Notes: generated from the sequence alone by a model not told the origin. Positions 51,700 through 60,798 are shown, counted from the stretch's first letter. The stretch is DNA of 64,000 nucleotides from Nitrospira sp. (GCA_016873435.1 VGXF01000001.1:1-64000), one strand, 5' to 3'. Numbers and translations are program-made.

Positions 51700-53496
51700 G
51701 TGCATCGTTGGATACTGCGCCCCCTGCCATCTGTTTCGGCCCTGGTCCTCCTGCTAACCCTTTTGACAGCTGGCTGCGCCAAAATTGGGTGGACGCGCGC
51801 GGCCTTGCCGGACATGGGACCGAAACTGCCAATGACGGCCGCCCTGACGTTGGACCCGTCCTTGACATCGACCGAGTTCACCTACACAGACAACTGCGGG
51901 CGTCCAAATATTCCGGTGGCGCTGGGGCAGATACTGGAATCGGCATTGACTGACGCCGCCGATCAAACGTTCAAAACGGTCGAGCTGCCCGGCAAAAAAC
52001 CATCTGGCGTACCCGCCGACGTTTCCATCCACGTGGTCCTGGAACAACAGGGCTTCAAGGTCAACCAGGAGGCCCTGTACGACCGCGTCCCGGCCGAGCT
52101 GGTGCTCGAAGCCGTGGCCCTGTTCCGCGACCCATCCGGCAAGGTCCTAGGGGAAATTCCGCTCAAAGTCACGCACCGCGACCGCGTCTATCTCGAAGTC
52201 ACGCAAAAACGCTGCGATTATCTGATGGAGCCGTTTGCCAGCGGCGCTGCCGTAAGTCTGGCCACGCTCTTTGCTAGGGCCTCGCGGGACGTGATGGATC
52301 CGGCCAGCCGCGCAGCAGCCGCGGGGGCAGGCCCATCGGGAACGGCATCCGCACTGGTATTCAAAGCCACACTGCTTGATGAAAACAGCGACGGTTTTCT
52401 CGAACGCGGCGAACGCGTCAAGGTGCGCGTGGATCTGACTAACTCCGGCACAGTACCTGTGACGGGCGTGAACGTGACATTAAACGGCCTACCTGCCCTG
52501 CTCTCAGGTTTTTCGTCTACCACCCTCTCGGCGGGAGGCCTCCAGCCGGGCGAATCCCGTTCGGTGGAATTTGCCGCCACGATACCGCAGGCGCTGGAAA
52601 GCCAGAAAGCAGAACTGACTGTGGCCGTCAGCGCAGCGACCGGATCAAGTGCGCCGCTCTCGCAGGCTCTGACAGCGTCTGTGCGCAGCGGTGCGGCACG
52701 GTTCGACTCCATCGACCAGATTCCGGCCGGCACAGGCTTGCAGCGTCCGCACACCTACGTTCTGGCTGTCGGCGTCAGCAGTTATCGCGATCCGCAACTG
52801 GCTGCGCGCAAATATTCGTCGCTGGACGCGGAACTGACGGCCGCTTATTTTCAGGCAGTGGGCGGTGTGCCGCTCGCCAACATCAAGCTGCTCCAGGACT
52901 GGAAAGCGCTCCGCCCCGATATCGAAGACACGATTCTGGAATGGCTGCCGAAGCGGCTGTCCTCCGACTCGGTCGTGATCGTGTACTTCTCGGGGCATGC
53001 CGCCGTCTCACCGAGCGGCGAAACTTATCTCGTCCCCTATGACGGCAAGGCCAACTCAACGGCACGACTTTACCCGCTCAAGGATCTGGAGGCGGGACTC
53101 GTCCGGCTCAAAGCCAAACAGACGATCTTCATTTTCGATGGGGGTATCCTACCGATCGGGCCGGCCGGTTCCAAGGCGCGTGGGCCGCAGTGGAGCGGGA
53201 CCAAGAGCCCGGTCCTGCACCTCATCGGCGCGGCCGGCTTACAGAGCGGGCTTGAGCCCCCAAAACTGCGCCACGGCCTCTTCACCTATTATTTGCTGCG
53301 CGGACTCAAAGGCGAGGCGGATACCAACTTGGATGGGGACATCACATTGGGTGAACTGACGGCCTTTGTTGGACGGACGGTCCCCGCCGTGGCCCGGCAA
53401 GAGTTCAATCAGGAGCAGCACCCGTTGTTTGTCCCACCCCTGCCGTTGTCGAGCGCCGCCGCCGGGCTGGTGTTGTCGAAGTCGGCCACACGGTAA
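51700..53496 (+). CDS. Caspase-fold (peptidase C14-like) lipoprotein lacking the catalytic cysteine
   Basis: The start is a GTG with AGAGG 5-6 nt upstream, giving 598 residues. A signal peptide with lipobox LTAG/C26 is followed by a lipoprotein-like domain. A CARDB/Ig-like region with DENSDGFLERGE, a Ca-binding-like motif, comes next. The C-terminal caspase-like domain has TYVLAVGVSSYRD and the catalytic His433 in VYFSGHA. The position that should be D-A-C is D480-G-G482, so the nucleophile is absent. A second Ca-type motif DTNLDGDITLGE sits near the end. It is best read as a non-proteolytic pseudo-caspase. Confidence 0.88.
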   Translation: MHRWILRPLPSVSALVLLLTLLTAGCAKIGWTRAALPDMGPKLPMTAALTLDPSLTSTEFTYTDNCGRPNIPVALGQILESALTDAADQTFKTVELPGKKPSGVPADVSIHVVLEQQGFKVNQEALYDRVPAELVLEAVALFRDPSGKVLGEIPLKVTHRDRVYLEVTQKRCDYLMEPFASGAAVSLATLFARASRDVMDPASRAAAAGAGPSGTASALVFKATLLDENSDGFLERGERVKVRVDLTNSGTVPVTGVNVTLNGLPALLSGFSSTTLSAGGLQPGESRSVEFAATIPQALESQKAELTVAVSAATGSSAPLSQALTASVRSGAARFDSIDQIPAGTGLQRPHTYVLAVGVSSYRDPQLAARKYSSLDAELTAAYFQAVGGVPLANIKLLQDWKALRPDIEDTILEWLPKRLSSDSVVIVYFSGHAAVSPSGETYLVPYDGKANSTARLYPLKDLEAGLVRLKAKQTIFIFDGGILPIGPAGSKARGPQWSGTKSPVLHLIGAAGLQSGLEPPKLRHGLFTYYLLRGLKGEADTNLDGDITLGELTAFVGRTVPAVARQEFNQEQHPLFVPPLPLSSAAAGLVLSKSATR

Positions 53497-53512
53497 CAGG
53501 CTCATGAAAAAC

Positions 53513-53549
53513 AACGAGGCGGGGAGGATGACATCCTCCCCGCCTCGTT
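53513..53549. terminator. Bidirectional intrinsic terminator
   Basis: Near-perfect 17-18 bp arms (53513-53529 and 53533-53549) serve both convergent genes. The minus strand ends in TTGTTTTTC and the plus strand in GTTTAC, so termination is stronger for the cytochrome gene. Confidence 0.9.
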
Positions 53550-53573
53550 TACTGCTCGATGGAAGGGAATCGA

Positions 53574-54029
53574 CTACTCGTCGCCGCCCTTTTTGCAGAA
53601 GCTCCGCTCGTAGTTGATCACCTGCCAGGCTTCCTCTTCGCTGATCGTGCCCGGCGTGAGCGACACCATGCCGGTGCCCGGGCTGCCGTTCTTGATGACC
53701 CAGAACAACTCGCCGTCCTTCCGCTTCTTGTGGAACTTACAGTTCGTGAAGTTCCGCGGGCTCGGGTTGAGGATCGCGCCGGCCGGGCCGTTGCCCTCGC
53801 CAGTCTTTCCGTGGCAGTTATAGCAGGTGCCCTTGCCTTCGAAAATCGCCTTCCCCTTGGCGATGTTCTCCGGAGTCGCGGCAACCGGGTTCTTCATCGC
53901 CTTCGCATCACCGATCGCATCCGCTGGCACGCGCGCCTTGAGAGGATCCCTCTCCTCAGCCACAGCGGCGGTCGCCGTGACAAACATGAGTGCGGTCACC
54001 AGACCGACTGCCTTGAGATAACCCATCAC
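53574..54029 (-). CDS. Monohaem cytochrome c, periplasmic
   Basis: This 151-residue precursor has a signal peptide ending at AVAEE. The class I cytochrome c domain has the single haem site CYNCH and ligand methionine candidates in NGSPGTGMVS. A C-terminal VINYERSFCKK contains an extra cysteine. AAGGAGGAG precedes the start, and a strong promoter lies at 54118-54147. It likely carries electrons in the periplasm. Confidence 0.9.
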   Translation of the reverse strand: MMGYLKAVGLVTALMFVTATAAVAEERDPLKARVPADAIGDAKAMKNPVAATPENIAKGKAIFEGKGTCYNCHGKTGEGNGPAGAILNPSPRNFTNCKFHKKRKDGELFWVIKNGSPGTGMVSLTPGTISEEEAWQVINYERSFCKKGGDE

Positions 54030-54416
54030 AACTCCTCCTTGTTAAGATCTATTTTCCAACGATGCGTGTCCGCAGCCATGATTGGCGCCTGACCGTCCGT
54101 CGGGCAAAAAACGTCGCACTATAGCTACGGCTTTGTGGACTTGTCAATCCTACGACAGACTGCGGACCCCCCCCTGACCGGGAAAAGACCCATGCGCATG
54201 AGTTCAGCAAGAGGCGCAAATTTGCGCGCCACCGGAAGTGCGGCGGTCTGATTCCGCTGTGGCGGGAAGGCCCTCTGGATGGAAACGGAACGCGGGGCCG
54301 GAACGGCGGATGGAACTCAAACCGGCTCGTGAGTTCAAGCGTTGAGGAAAGCCACTTGGAGAGGCCGGGAGCAAAGAGCGCGACGGGCCTGTTCCTAATT
54401 CTTAATCTGGGAAAAG
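54030..54416. other. Intergenic region with promoter and palindromes
   Basis: This 387-nt gap has no credible gene. It contains the cytochrome promoter (54118-54147), a run of eight to nine C near 54170, and the perfect palindromes CATGCGCATG (54191-54200) and GCGCAAATTTGCGC (54214-54227). The remaining 190 nt show nothing I can name. Confidence 0.55.
54118..54147 (-). promoter_or_regulatory. Promoter of the cytochrome c gene
   Basis: On the minus strand TTGACA (54142-54147) is followed after 18 nt by TATAGT (54118-54123). It is a near-consensus promoter about 90 nt before the cytochrome start. Confidence 0.7.
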
Positions 54417-55274
54417 CTAGCGTGTCACCACGATATCCCGAATAGCTTTGCCCTTCGGCCCGAACGGTGCCAACGGCGTCCCGTTCAACTCGCCCCGAAT
54501 ACCTCCGGCATTGCCAACCGTCAGCGAAAACTTCTCGTTCGCCCTCCAGGTCAGGCGATCCCCCGGCCGCATCAGTGCCTCGTGCGGACTCGCATTGTCG
54601 GTCTGCACCAACACCCAGCTCAGCTCCGTGGCTTCCAACGCCAAAATCAACACATTCTCCGACTCCGCGCCGCCATCCAGCGGCAAGCCCGCCAGCGGAT
54701 CGCTTGTCGTGGCTGATGTTGGCGCCGTGACCACTGTCCCCCCGGCCGATGCGGGTATCGCCCCGCTCTTGGTGCTCACTTCCGTCGAAGTTCCCGCCTC
54801 CCTGGCACTTTTTCGCTCGGCTTCCCGTCCGGTTTTGGCCGGCACCAGCGGCCGCATGACCGACACCGCCCCCTGCTCGCGCGTGAGCAGCAGAATCAAT
54901 CCCAGCACGGCCACGCCAACACCAGCGACGACGACCTTGCGGTTGGCTTGGCGCTTACGCTCATCCTCCACCTGCTGCTGCCGCAGGCGTTCCCGCTCCT
55001 CGTGCTTGCTGTAAAAGGTACAGGAGGACGCAGTGAAGCGCCGCATGGCGTCCTCCTCGTCCAACCCGAGCGACCGCGCGTAGGACCGCACAAACCCCTT
55101 GGCGAAGACCTGATCAGGAAGCTTGGTGAAGTTGGACTCTTCCAGCGCCCTGAGATAGTCCAGATGAATGCGGGTCTTGAGAGCCACTTCCTCCAGTGTC
55201 AGGCCCTTGGTCTCTCGGACCTGCCGAAAGAAGTCGCCGACCGATTCCGTGATGTCTGCCGCCGCCTCCGTCAT
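54417..55274 (-). CDS. rodZ: Cytoskeletal helix-turn-helix protein RodZ-like
   Basis: RodZ links MreB to the cell-wall elongation machinery. The 285-residue protein has an N-terminal HTH_25 domain (VGDFFRQVRETKGLTLEEVALKTRIHLDYLRALEE, to about 90) and a basic stretch. A single transmembrane helix (about 113-131), an Ala/Thr/Ser-rich linker and a C-terminal DUF4115-type periplasmic domain (LALEATELSWVLVQTDN) follow. It is the last gene of the tolB-to-rodZ operon; its ATG overlaps the stop of the micro-ORF. Confidence 0.88.
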   Translation of the reverse strand: MTEAAADITESVGDFFRQVRETKGLTLEEVALKTRIHLDYLRALEESNFTKLPDQVFAKGFVRSYARSLGLDEEDAMRRFTASSCTFYSKHEERERLRQQQVEDERKRQANRKVVVAGVGVAVLGLILLLTREQGAVSVMRPLVPAKTGREAERKSAREAGTSTEVSTKSGAIPASAGGTVVTAPTSATTSDPLAGLPLDGGAESENVLILALEATELSWVLVQTDNASPHEALMRPGDRLTWRANEKFSLTVGNAGGIRGELNGTPLAPFGPKGKAIRDIVVTR

Positions 55275-55357
55275 AACTGCACCCGTTTCATCAGTACCTT
55301 GGCTTCCACCGTGCCCCCCTTATCCTTGCCCAGCCTGGTCTCGCGCATCATCAGCAT
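55271..55357 (-). CDS. Micro-ORF between pfkB and rodZ, 28 aa
   Basis: An ATG overlaps the pfkB stop (TGATG) and the frame ends in TTATGA, which overlaps the rodZ start. It fills the gap exactly. The predicted peptide is MLMMRETRLGKDKGGTVEAK followed by VLMKRVQL, basic and hydrophilic. No homologue is known to me. It may encode a peptide or act only as a coupling leader. Confidence 0.45.
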   Translation of the reverse strand: MLMMRETRLGKDKGGTVEAKVLMKRVQL

Positions 55358-56277
55358 CACGCTCCCCTCACATCCTCGAAGTGGGTCAATCGCTTGAATT
55401 CCTTGAACCGCGCTTCGATCTCTTTGTAGTCGAGGACGCGCAGCCGGTCAAGACTAAACGCTTCCACTGTAAAGGATGCCATCACGCTGCCGAAGATCAC
55501 CGCCTGCCGGAACGCCTCTTCGGACAAAGTGCCTGTAGACGCCAGGTAGCCCATGAACCCGCCCGCGAAGGTATCACCCGCCCCGGTCGGATCCCTAGCC
55601 TGCTCCAATGGAAACGCTGGGGCGCCGAACGTCTGCTTGTGGTTGAACATTAAGACGCCGTACTCACCGCGCTTGATGATCAGATGCTTGGGACCGCGCG
55701 ACAGGATGGCCTTCCCCCCTTTGACCAGGCTGGGGTCTCCGCCAAGCGCTCGGGCCTCGCCGTCGTTGATGATCAGCACATCCACCTGTTCGAGCACCTT
55801 CCACAGCGCGTCGCGCTTGCGCTCGATCCAGAAATTCATCGTGTCGCAGGCAACCAGCGACGGCCGCGTCACCTGTTTGAGCACGTCAAGCTGCAGCTCG
55901 GGATCGATGTTGCCTAGAAAGAGCAGCGATGGCGCCCGCAGAGACTCTGGCAGCTTGGGGCGAAACGTCTCAAACACGTTGAGCTTCGTGTCGAGCGTGT
56001 GCGCCTCATTCATTTGATAGGTATATTCGCCCTTCCACCGGAAGGTCTTGCCGGGACGCCGTTCGAGTCCCGTCAGATCGATGCCACGGCTTTTCAAAAA
56101 CGTGACATGCGTATCGGGAAAATCCTCGCCCACCACGGCAAGCAGATCTACCGTCGTGAAATAGCTCGCGGCCGTTGAAAAATACGTGGCGGATCCGCCC
56201 AGTACTTCCTCGGCCTGTCCGAACGGCGTCTGCACCGTATCCAGCGCCACCGACCCGACGACCAGCAGTTTCCCCAT
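55357..56277 (-). CDS. PfkB family carbohydrate/nucleoside kinase
   Basis: This is a 306-residue ribokinase-fold kinase with the N-terminal GGSATYFSTAASYF signature. The C-terminal ATP/anion-hole motif DPTGAGDTFAGGFMGYL carries the catalytic Asp. Substrate cannot be told from sequence. It lies 14 nt after mtnP, so a nucleoside or methylthioribose-type sugar from methionine salvage is attractive, but sugars are equally possible. Confidence 0.88.
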   Translation of the reverse strand: MGKLLVVGSVALDTVQTPFGQAEEVLGGSATYFSTAASYFTTVDLLAVVGEDFPDTHVTFLKSRGIDLTGLERRPGKTFRWKGEYTYQMNEAHTLDTKLNVFETFRPKLPESLRAPSLLFLGNIDPELQLDVLKQVTRPSLVACDTMNFWIERKRDALWKVLEQVDVLIINDGEARALGGDPSLVKGGKAILSRGPKHLIIKRGEYGVLMFNHKQTFGAPAFPLEQARDPTGAGDTFAGGFMGYLASTGTLSEEAFRQAVIFGSVMASFTVEAFSLDRLRVLDYKEIEARFKEFKRLTHFEDVRGA

Positions 56278-56291
56278 GCTATTGTCGCTCC

Positions 56292-57188
56292 TTACCCCTC
56301 ACGCCTGACGCTGCGCGGCTTTTTGAGATATTTACCGATCAGCGGCTGCAACTTTTTCTTTGTGGCCCCCGGAATCTTCTCCGGCGCCGTCACGATCGCA
56401 TACTGCAACGCCGTCGCACAGGCACAGGCACGCGATCCTGCGACAACCGGCACCGCCGCCCGCAAGATGCGCTTGGCCTGCTCCACGTTTTTGTGCAGGG
56501 TGGCCAGGATCATTTCGACCGTCACCGACTCCTCGCTGCTGTGCCAGCAGTCGTAGTCGGTCACCAGCGCCAGCGTGGCATAGCACAACTCCGCCTCGCG
56601 TGCGAGCTTGGCTTCCGGCATATTGGTCATGCCGATCACATCCACGCCCCACTGCCGGTAGAGCAACGACTCCCCCCGCGAGGAAAACTGCGGCCCCTCA
56701 ATGCACAGATAGGTCCCGCCTTGATGAGCCATGACGCCGACCCGGGCCGCCGCTTGATGGAGCGCTTTGCACAAGGCCCCACAGAGCGGATCCGCAAAAG
56801 CTACGTGTGCTACGATGCCCCGTTCGAAAAATGTGCTCGCGCGCCGCTTCGTGTGATCGATGAATTGATCCGGGAGGACGACATGCCCCGGCTTGAGCGC
56901 CTTCTTCATGCTGCCCACGGCGCTCACCGAGATGACCCGCGAGACGCCAATGGTTTTCAACGCGTAGATGTTGGCCCGGTAATTGATGTCCGACGGCGCA
57001 ATCCGGTGCCCACGGCCGTGGCGCGACAGGAAGGCCACGGGCACGCCGTCGAGCGTACCCGTGATTACGGCGTCGGACGGCGCCCCGAACGGCGTGCGAA
57101 CCTTCACTTCGCGAATGCTGGACAGCCCCTCCATATGATAGAGGCCGCTTCCGCCAATGATGCCGATGTCTGCGTGTGGCTTTGCCAT
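56292..57188 (-). CDS. mtnP: S-methyl-5'-thioadenosine phosphorylase
   Basis: MtnP phosphorolyses methylthioadenosine to adenine and methylthioribose-1-phosphate. The 298-residue protein has the phosphate-binding IIGGSGL, FLSRHGRGHRIAPS, SAVGSMKKALKPGHVVLPDQFID and CIEGPQFSSRGES blocks. It lies between miaA (10 nt) and the PfkB kinase. Confidence 0.94.
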   Translation of the reverse strand: MAKPHADIGIIGGSGLYHMEGLSSIREVKVRTPFGAPSDAVITGTLDGVPVAFLSRHGRGHRIAPSDINYRANIYALKTIGVSRVISVSAVGSMKKALKPGHVVLPDQFIDHTKRRASTFFERGIVAHVAFADPLCGALCKALHQAAARVGVMAHQGGTYLCIEGPQFSSRGESLLYRQWGVDVIGMTNMPEAKLAREAELCYATLALVTDYDCWHSSEESVTVEMILATLHKNVEQAKRILRAAVPVVAGSRACACATALQYAIVTAPEKIPGATKKKLQPLIGKYLKKPRSVRREG

Positions 57189-57198
57189 TTCTGCTTCG

Positions 57199-58233
57199 CT
57201 AATTGCTCAGTGCAACATTTGCAGACGATGCCCCGGCCTGCGCCTGCGCGGCAGCGACAAATTTCTGGATGTCCGACACAATGCGCACGGCAGTCTGCGC
57301 CGGCGTTTCAGCTTCCCCGACAGTCAGCCACTGCACCCCGGGTTCTTTGCGAAACCAGGTCATCTGGCGTTTGGCGAAATGCCGCGTGTCCCGTTTGAGC
57401 CGACGGACGGCTTCCTCATAGTTATACTCCCCGCACAGATAGCCGGCCATCTGCTTATACCCTAACCCCTTCATGGAACCCAACTGCCGCCGGTAGCCCC
57501 GGTCCAGCAGTCGCTGCGTTTCCTCCACCAGCCCCTTGGCGATTTCCAGCTCAACCCGGTCGTCCACGCGCCGGTAGAGCGCGGGCCGCTCGCGCGTGAG
57601 CCCAAGTAGCAGCGACGTGAACGGACTGTCCGTGAACGCGTGACGTTGATGCGCCTCCGACAGGGGACGGCCCAGCAGATAATGCACTTCCAGTGCACGC
57701 GTGATCTTCATGCGGTCATTGGGATGCAGCCGGCGCGCGGAGACGGGATCCACCTCACCCAGCTGCCGATACAGCCAATCCGCCTCCTTTGTTTCAGCCT
57801 GTCGCGCCAGATGTGCTCTGAACTCCCAATCAGCTGGCGGGCCTTCCCACAGGCCATGCAACACCGTACGCACGTAAAGCCCGGTCCCCCCGACCAGCAA
57901 CGGAATCTTTCCGTTGCCGTGCAATCGGGCGATTTCGGCCAACGCCTGCCGGCGGAATTCGCCTACGTTGAACGGCTGATCCGGCTCGACCAGGTCGATG
58001 AGGCGATGCGGCACCCCCTGCCGTTCGGCCAGGGTCGGTTTGTCAGTCCCAATGTCCATCCCGCGATAGACCTGCCGGGAATCCGCCGTCAGCACCTCAG
58101 TGCCCAACGCCTTGGCCACCTCAATGGCAATCCCGCTCTTCCCAACGGCCGTGGGACCGACGAGCACGACAAGCGGCCTTGCCGCTTGAGAATTGTGCCT
58201 TATGAATTGCGAATTATGAGGTCCGGCCGCCAT
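57199..58233 (-). CDS. miaA: tRNA dimethylallyltransferase MiaA
   Basis: MiaA adds a dimethylallyl group to A37 of tRNAs reading UNN codons. The 344-residue protein has the P-loop GPTAVGKS and the substrate motifs ADSRQVYRGMDIGT and LLVGGTGLYVRTVL. The MKGLGYKQMAGYL region follows. The first 19 residues (MAAGPHNSQFIRHNSQAAR) come from an AATTC-type repeat and look like an added segment ahead of the conserved start, but there is no later ATG before the P-loop. It lies 37 nt after mutL. Confidence 0.94.
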   Translation of the reverse strand: MAAGPHNSQFIRHNSQAARPLVVLVGPTAVGKSGIAIEVAKALGTEVLTADSRQVYRGMDIGTDKPTLAERQGVPHRLIDLVEPDQPFNVGEFRRQALAEIARLHGNGKIPLLVGGTGLYVRTVLHGLWEGPPADWEFRAHLARQAETKEADWLYRQLGEVDPVSARRLHPNDRMKITRALEVHYLLGRPLSEAHQRHAFTDSPFTSLLLGLTRERPALYRRVDDRVELEIAKGLVEETQRLLDRGYRRQLGSMKGLGYKQMAGYLCGEYNYEEAVRRLKRDTRHFAKRQMTWFRKEPGVQWLTVGEAETPAQTAVRIVSDIQKFVAAAQAQAGASSANVALSN

Positions 58234-58270
58234 GTCAACCTTAACGCTTCAACATTGGCCGTTATCGTGC

Positions 58271-60031
58271 TCATGCGCGCCCGAAGATACGGGCCAGTTT
58301 CTCTTCCGGCAGGCGGAGCGCCACAAGTCGCCCGTGCGGGCAGGTCGGCGGCAGGCCTTCCTGAATCCACTCCTCGACCAGTCGTTTCATTTCTGGCAAT
58401 TCCAGCGCACGGCCGGCGCGCACCGCTCCGTGGCAAGCGAGCGTTGTCATCACCGCGCGCAGTTTCGTGTCGAGGGGCGAGGCCGTACTCCACTGCGACA
58501 GGTCGTCCACCAGATCGAGCACGAGAGCGGCATAGTCCAGCGGCTTGAGCAGCGCTGGCACCGCGCGAATGACAAAGGTGTGCGCGCCAAACGGCTCCAG
58601 TGTCAATCCGGCCTGCTGGAGCTCGGACAGATGGCGATGCAACAAGACGGCACCTGCCGCTGGCACTTCGACCGTTTCCGGGATAAGCAGCGGCTGGGAC
58701 GGCACCGCGGTGCCGAGCCGAGTTCGGCAAAATCGTTCAAACAGCACTCGCTCATGCGCCGTGTGCTGATCGACTACGCAGAGTTCTGATCCGATCTGCA
58801 CCACGATGTAGGTACGGTCGATCTGGCCTAATGGGATCACATCCTGGGCTAATACGGATGTGTGGGCCGCTGCCGATTCCTGTACCATACCCACGCCCGC
58901 TGTCACTTCGGGGCTAATGTCCGCCAAACTTGTCTGCGGCCCCATCTGTGTTATCGCCTGAGGGACCGCCTCATTCCAGATGACGAATGACGGTTGGCGA
59001 TTGACGAAGCCCGGATCCGGCCTCGCCTCCGATCCGATGGCTGCGCCGACCGCCTGTCTGACCATCTGAAAGAGCTGATCCTGATCGGCAAACCGAACCT
59101 CCCGCTTTGTCGGATGCACGTTCACGTCTACGCGGTCGGGATCCACGTCAACGAACAGTACAAACTGCGGGTGCTGCCCCTTAGCCAGATAGGCGCCGTA
59201 GGCCTGATAGACCGCCTGCACCACGGCGGCATGCTTGACCGCTCGTTTATTGACAAACAATTCCTGTGGATTGCGTCCCGATCGCTGATGCGCGGGCTTG
59301 ATCGAGAAGCCAGCCACCGTGAGACCGCCCCGTGCTCCGGATACCACCACCGACTGCTCGACAAACCGCAGACCATAGACTTGGAGGACACGGTCACGGC
59401 AGGAGAGTGCGGCCGGATAGTCACACACCTCCTGCCCATTGTGGGTCAGCCGGAACCGAACGGCGGGCCAGGCTAACGCTGCCTGCTGCACGGTCTGGCA
59501 GATGTGGGAAAATTCGGTGGCCGTGGTCTTGAGAAATTTCTTGCGGGCGGGCGTGTTGAAAAACAGGTCCTCGACTTCGATCTGCGTACCAGGCGCCGCA
59601 GCCGTATCCTCCGATTTCACGAGTGCGCCGCCGGCCAACCGTAGTCTGGTTCCGGCCGGCTCACTTCGCGGCGCGGTCACCAGTTGCACCTTCGACACGG
59701 ACGCGATGGACGGCAGCGCCTCGCCGCGAAACCCGAGGGTCCGGATGGTAAAGAGGTCGTGTTCGGACCGCAACTTACTGGTGGCGTGACGCTGGAAGGC
59801 CAGCGCGGCATCCGCCGGCAACATGCCCTCTCCGTCGTCGCTGATACGGATGAGCTTGCGGCCGCCGTCCTCGATATCGACCGTGATCTTCGTGCTGCCG
59901 GCGTCTAAACTGTTGTCGACAAGTTCCTTGACGACCGCGGCGGGTCGCTCGACCACCTCCCCGGCGGCGATCCGGCTGACCACCTCGTCCGGCAGAACTC
60001 GGATTTTTCCGACGCGGCTGGCCACGCTCAT
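58271..60031 (-). CDS. mutL: DNA mismatch repair protein MutL
   Basis: MutL couples mismatch recognition to downstream repair. The 586-residue protein has the GHKL ATPase motifs: the NSLDAGSTKI segment, DDGEGM, and TLGFRGEALPSIASVS. The C-terminal dimerisation domain has a DQHTAHERVLFERF segment and a final CPHGRLVAL. The DQHTAHERVLFERF endonuclease-type region is partly kept, so nicking activity is possible. Its ATG overlaps the upstream CpoB-like gene stop by 4 nt. mutS is not in this window. Confidence 0.95.
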   Translation of the reverse strand: MSVASRVGKIRVLPDEVVSRIAAGEVVERPAAVVKELVDNSLDAGSTKITVDIEDGGRKLIRISDDGEGMLPADAALAFQRHATSKLRSEHDLFTIRTLGFRGEALPSIASVSKVQLVTAPRSEPAGTRLRLAGGALVKSEDTAAAPGTQIEVEDLFFNTPARKKFLKTTATEFSHICQTVQQAALAWPAVRFRLTHNGQEVCDYPAALSCRDRVLQVYGLRFVEQSVVVSGARGGLTVAGFSIKPAHQRSGRNPQELFVNKRAVKHAAVVQAVYQAYGAYLAKGQHPQFVLFVDVDPDRVDVNVHPTKREVRFADQDQLFQMVRQAVGAAIGSEARPDPGFVNRQPSFVIWNEAVPQAITQMGPQTSLADISPEVTAGVGMVQESAAAHTSVLAQDVIPLGQIDRTYIVVQIGSELCVVDQHTAHERVLFERFCRTRLGTAVPSQPLLIPETVEVPAAGAVLLHRHLSELQQAGLTLEPFGAHTFVIRAVPALLKPLDYAALVLDLVDDLSQWSTASPLDTKLRAVMTTLACHGAVRAGRALELPEMKRLVEEWIQEGLPPTCPHGRLVALRLPEEKLARIFGRA

Positions 60032-60798
60032 CGCAGTTCTGCGAGCTTGCCTTTCGCCAGCTTGGCCTCGTTGGAATCCTTGTAGTCCTGGAGCACGCGC
60101 TTGAGATATTCACGCGCCTTGGCGGTATTGCCTGTTTCCACCGCCGCCAGGCCAAGCTTGTAGAGGGCTGGGGCGACTTTTTCGCTGGTGGGATATTCCG
60201 TAATCACCTTCTCAAACGAGTGCGTGGCCCGCACATGGTCTTTCGACCCATAATAGGACTCGCCGAGCCAATAGTGCACGTTCGGCACGAGCGAGGTAGA
60301 GGGGAAATCCTGGAGAAACCGTTGAAACCCGCTGACGGCCAGATCGTAGCGGCCGTTGAGATAATCATTGTAGGCCAGATTGTACGCCGAGGTCGGTGAA
60401 ATGTCCGGCGTGCCGGGGAGCGCCTCAGGACGGGGCGGCAGCGTCACCGGCTTCGCCTGGCGGGACGGCTCGGCCGGGAGCGGGTCCGTCTTCACCGACA
60501 AACCCGACTGCCCTTCTTCCAACTTCCCGAGCTTCCCCTCCAACGCTTTCAAACGCGCCGTCAACTCATCCAGCTGTTGTTTGAGGCCGGCGCTGACTTT
60601 CACACCGTCGCCGGCGTCCGTTCCCCCTCCTCTGGATTCCAGCGCCTGCAGACGCTTTTGCGTCTGCGCCTGCATCTTGGTCACAGTGCGTAAATCTTCG
60701 CGGACCTCAACAAAATCGGTGTGTGTGGCACACCCGGCCAGCGTTGCAATCAGCACCAGACCGAACAGCCGCGCGGTGATGGACAGGCAATGGGCCAT
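60028..60798 (-). CDS. CpoB/YbgF-like lipoprotein 1 (TPR)
   Basis: CpoB/YbgF works with Tol-Pal in coordinating outer-membrane constriction with cell-wall synthesis. The 256-residue precursor has lipobox LAG/C23, unlike the soluble E. coli protein. A coiled coil (about 30-90) is followed by three TPR-like units (YNLAYNDYLNGRYDLAVSGFQRFLQDFP, NVHYWLGESYYG). It is the second of two tandem copies. Confidence 0.9.
   Translation of the reverse strand: MAHCLSITARLFGLVLIATLAGCATHTDFVEVREDLRTVTKMQAQTQKRLQALESRGGGTDAGDGVKVSAGLKQQLDELTARLKALEGKLGKLEEGQSGLSVKTDPLPAEPSRQAKPVTLPPRPEALPGTPDISPTSAYNLAYNDYLNGRYDLAVSGFQRFLQDFPSTSLVPNVHYWLGESYYGSKDHVRATHSFEKVITEYPTSEKVAPALYKLGLAAVETGNTAKAREYLKRVLQDYKDSNEAKLAKGKLAELR

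Noticed and set aside
54150-54416. Hidden structured RNA (RNase P, SRP, 6S) in the rodZ-cytochrome gap
   Set aside because: GAGGAAAGCC near 54343 recalls RNase P, but the other conserved segments are absent and the length is too small.
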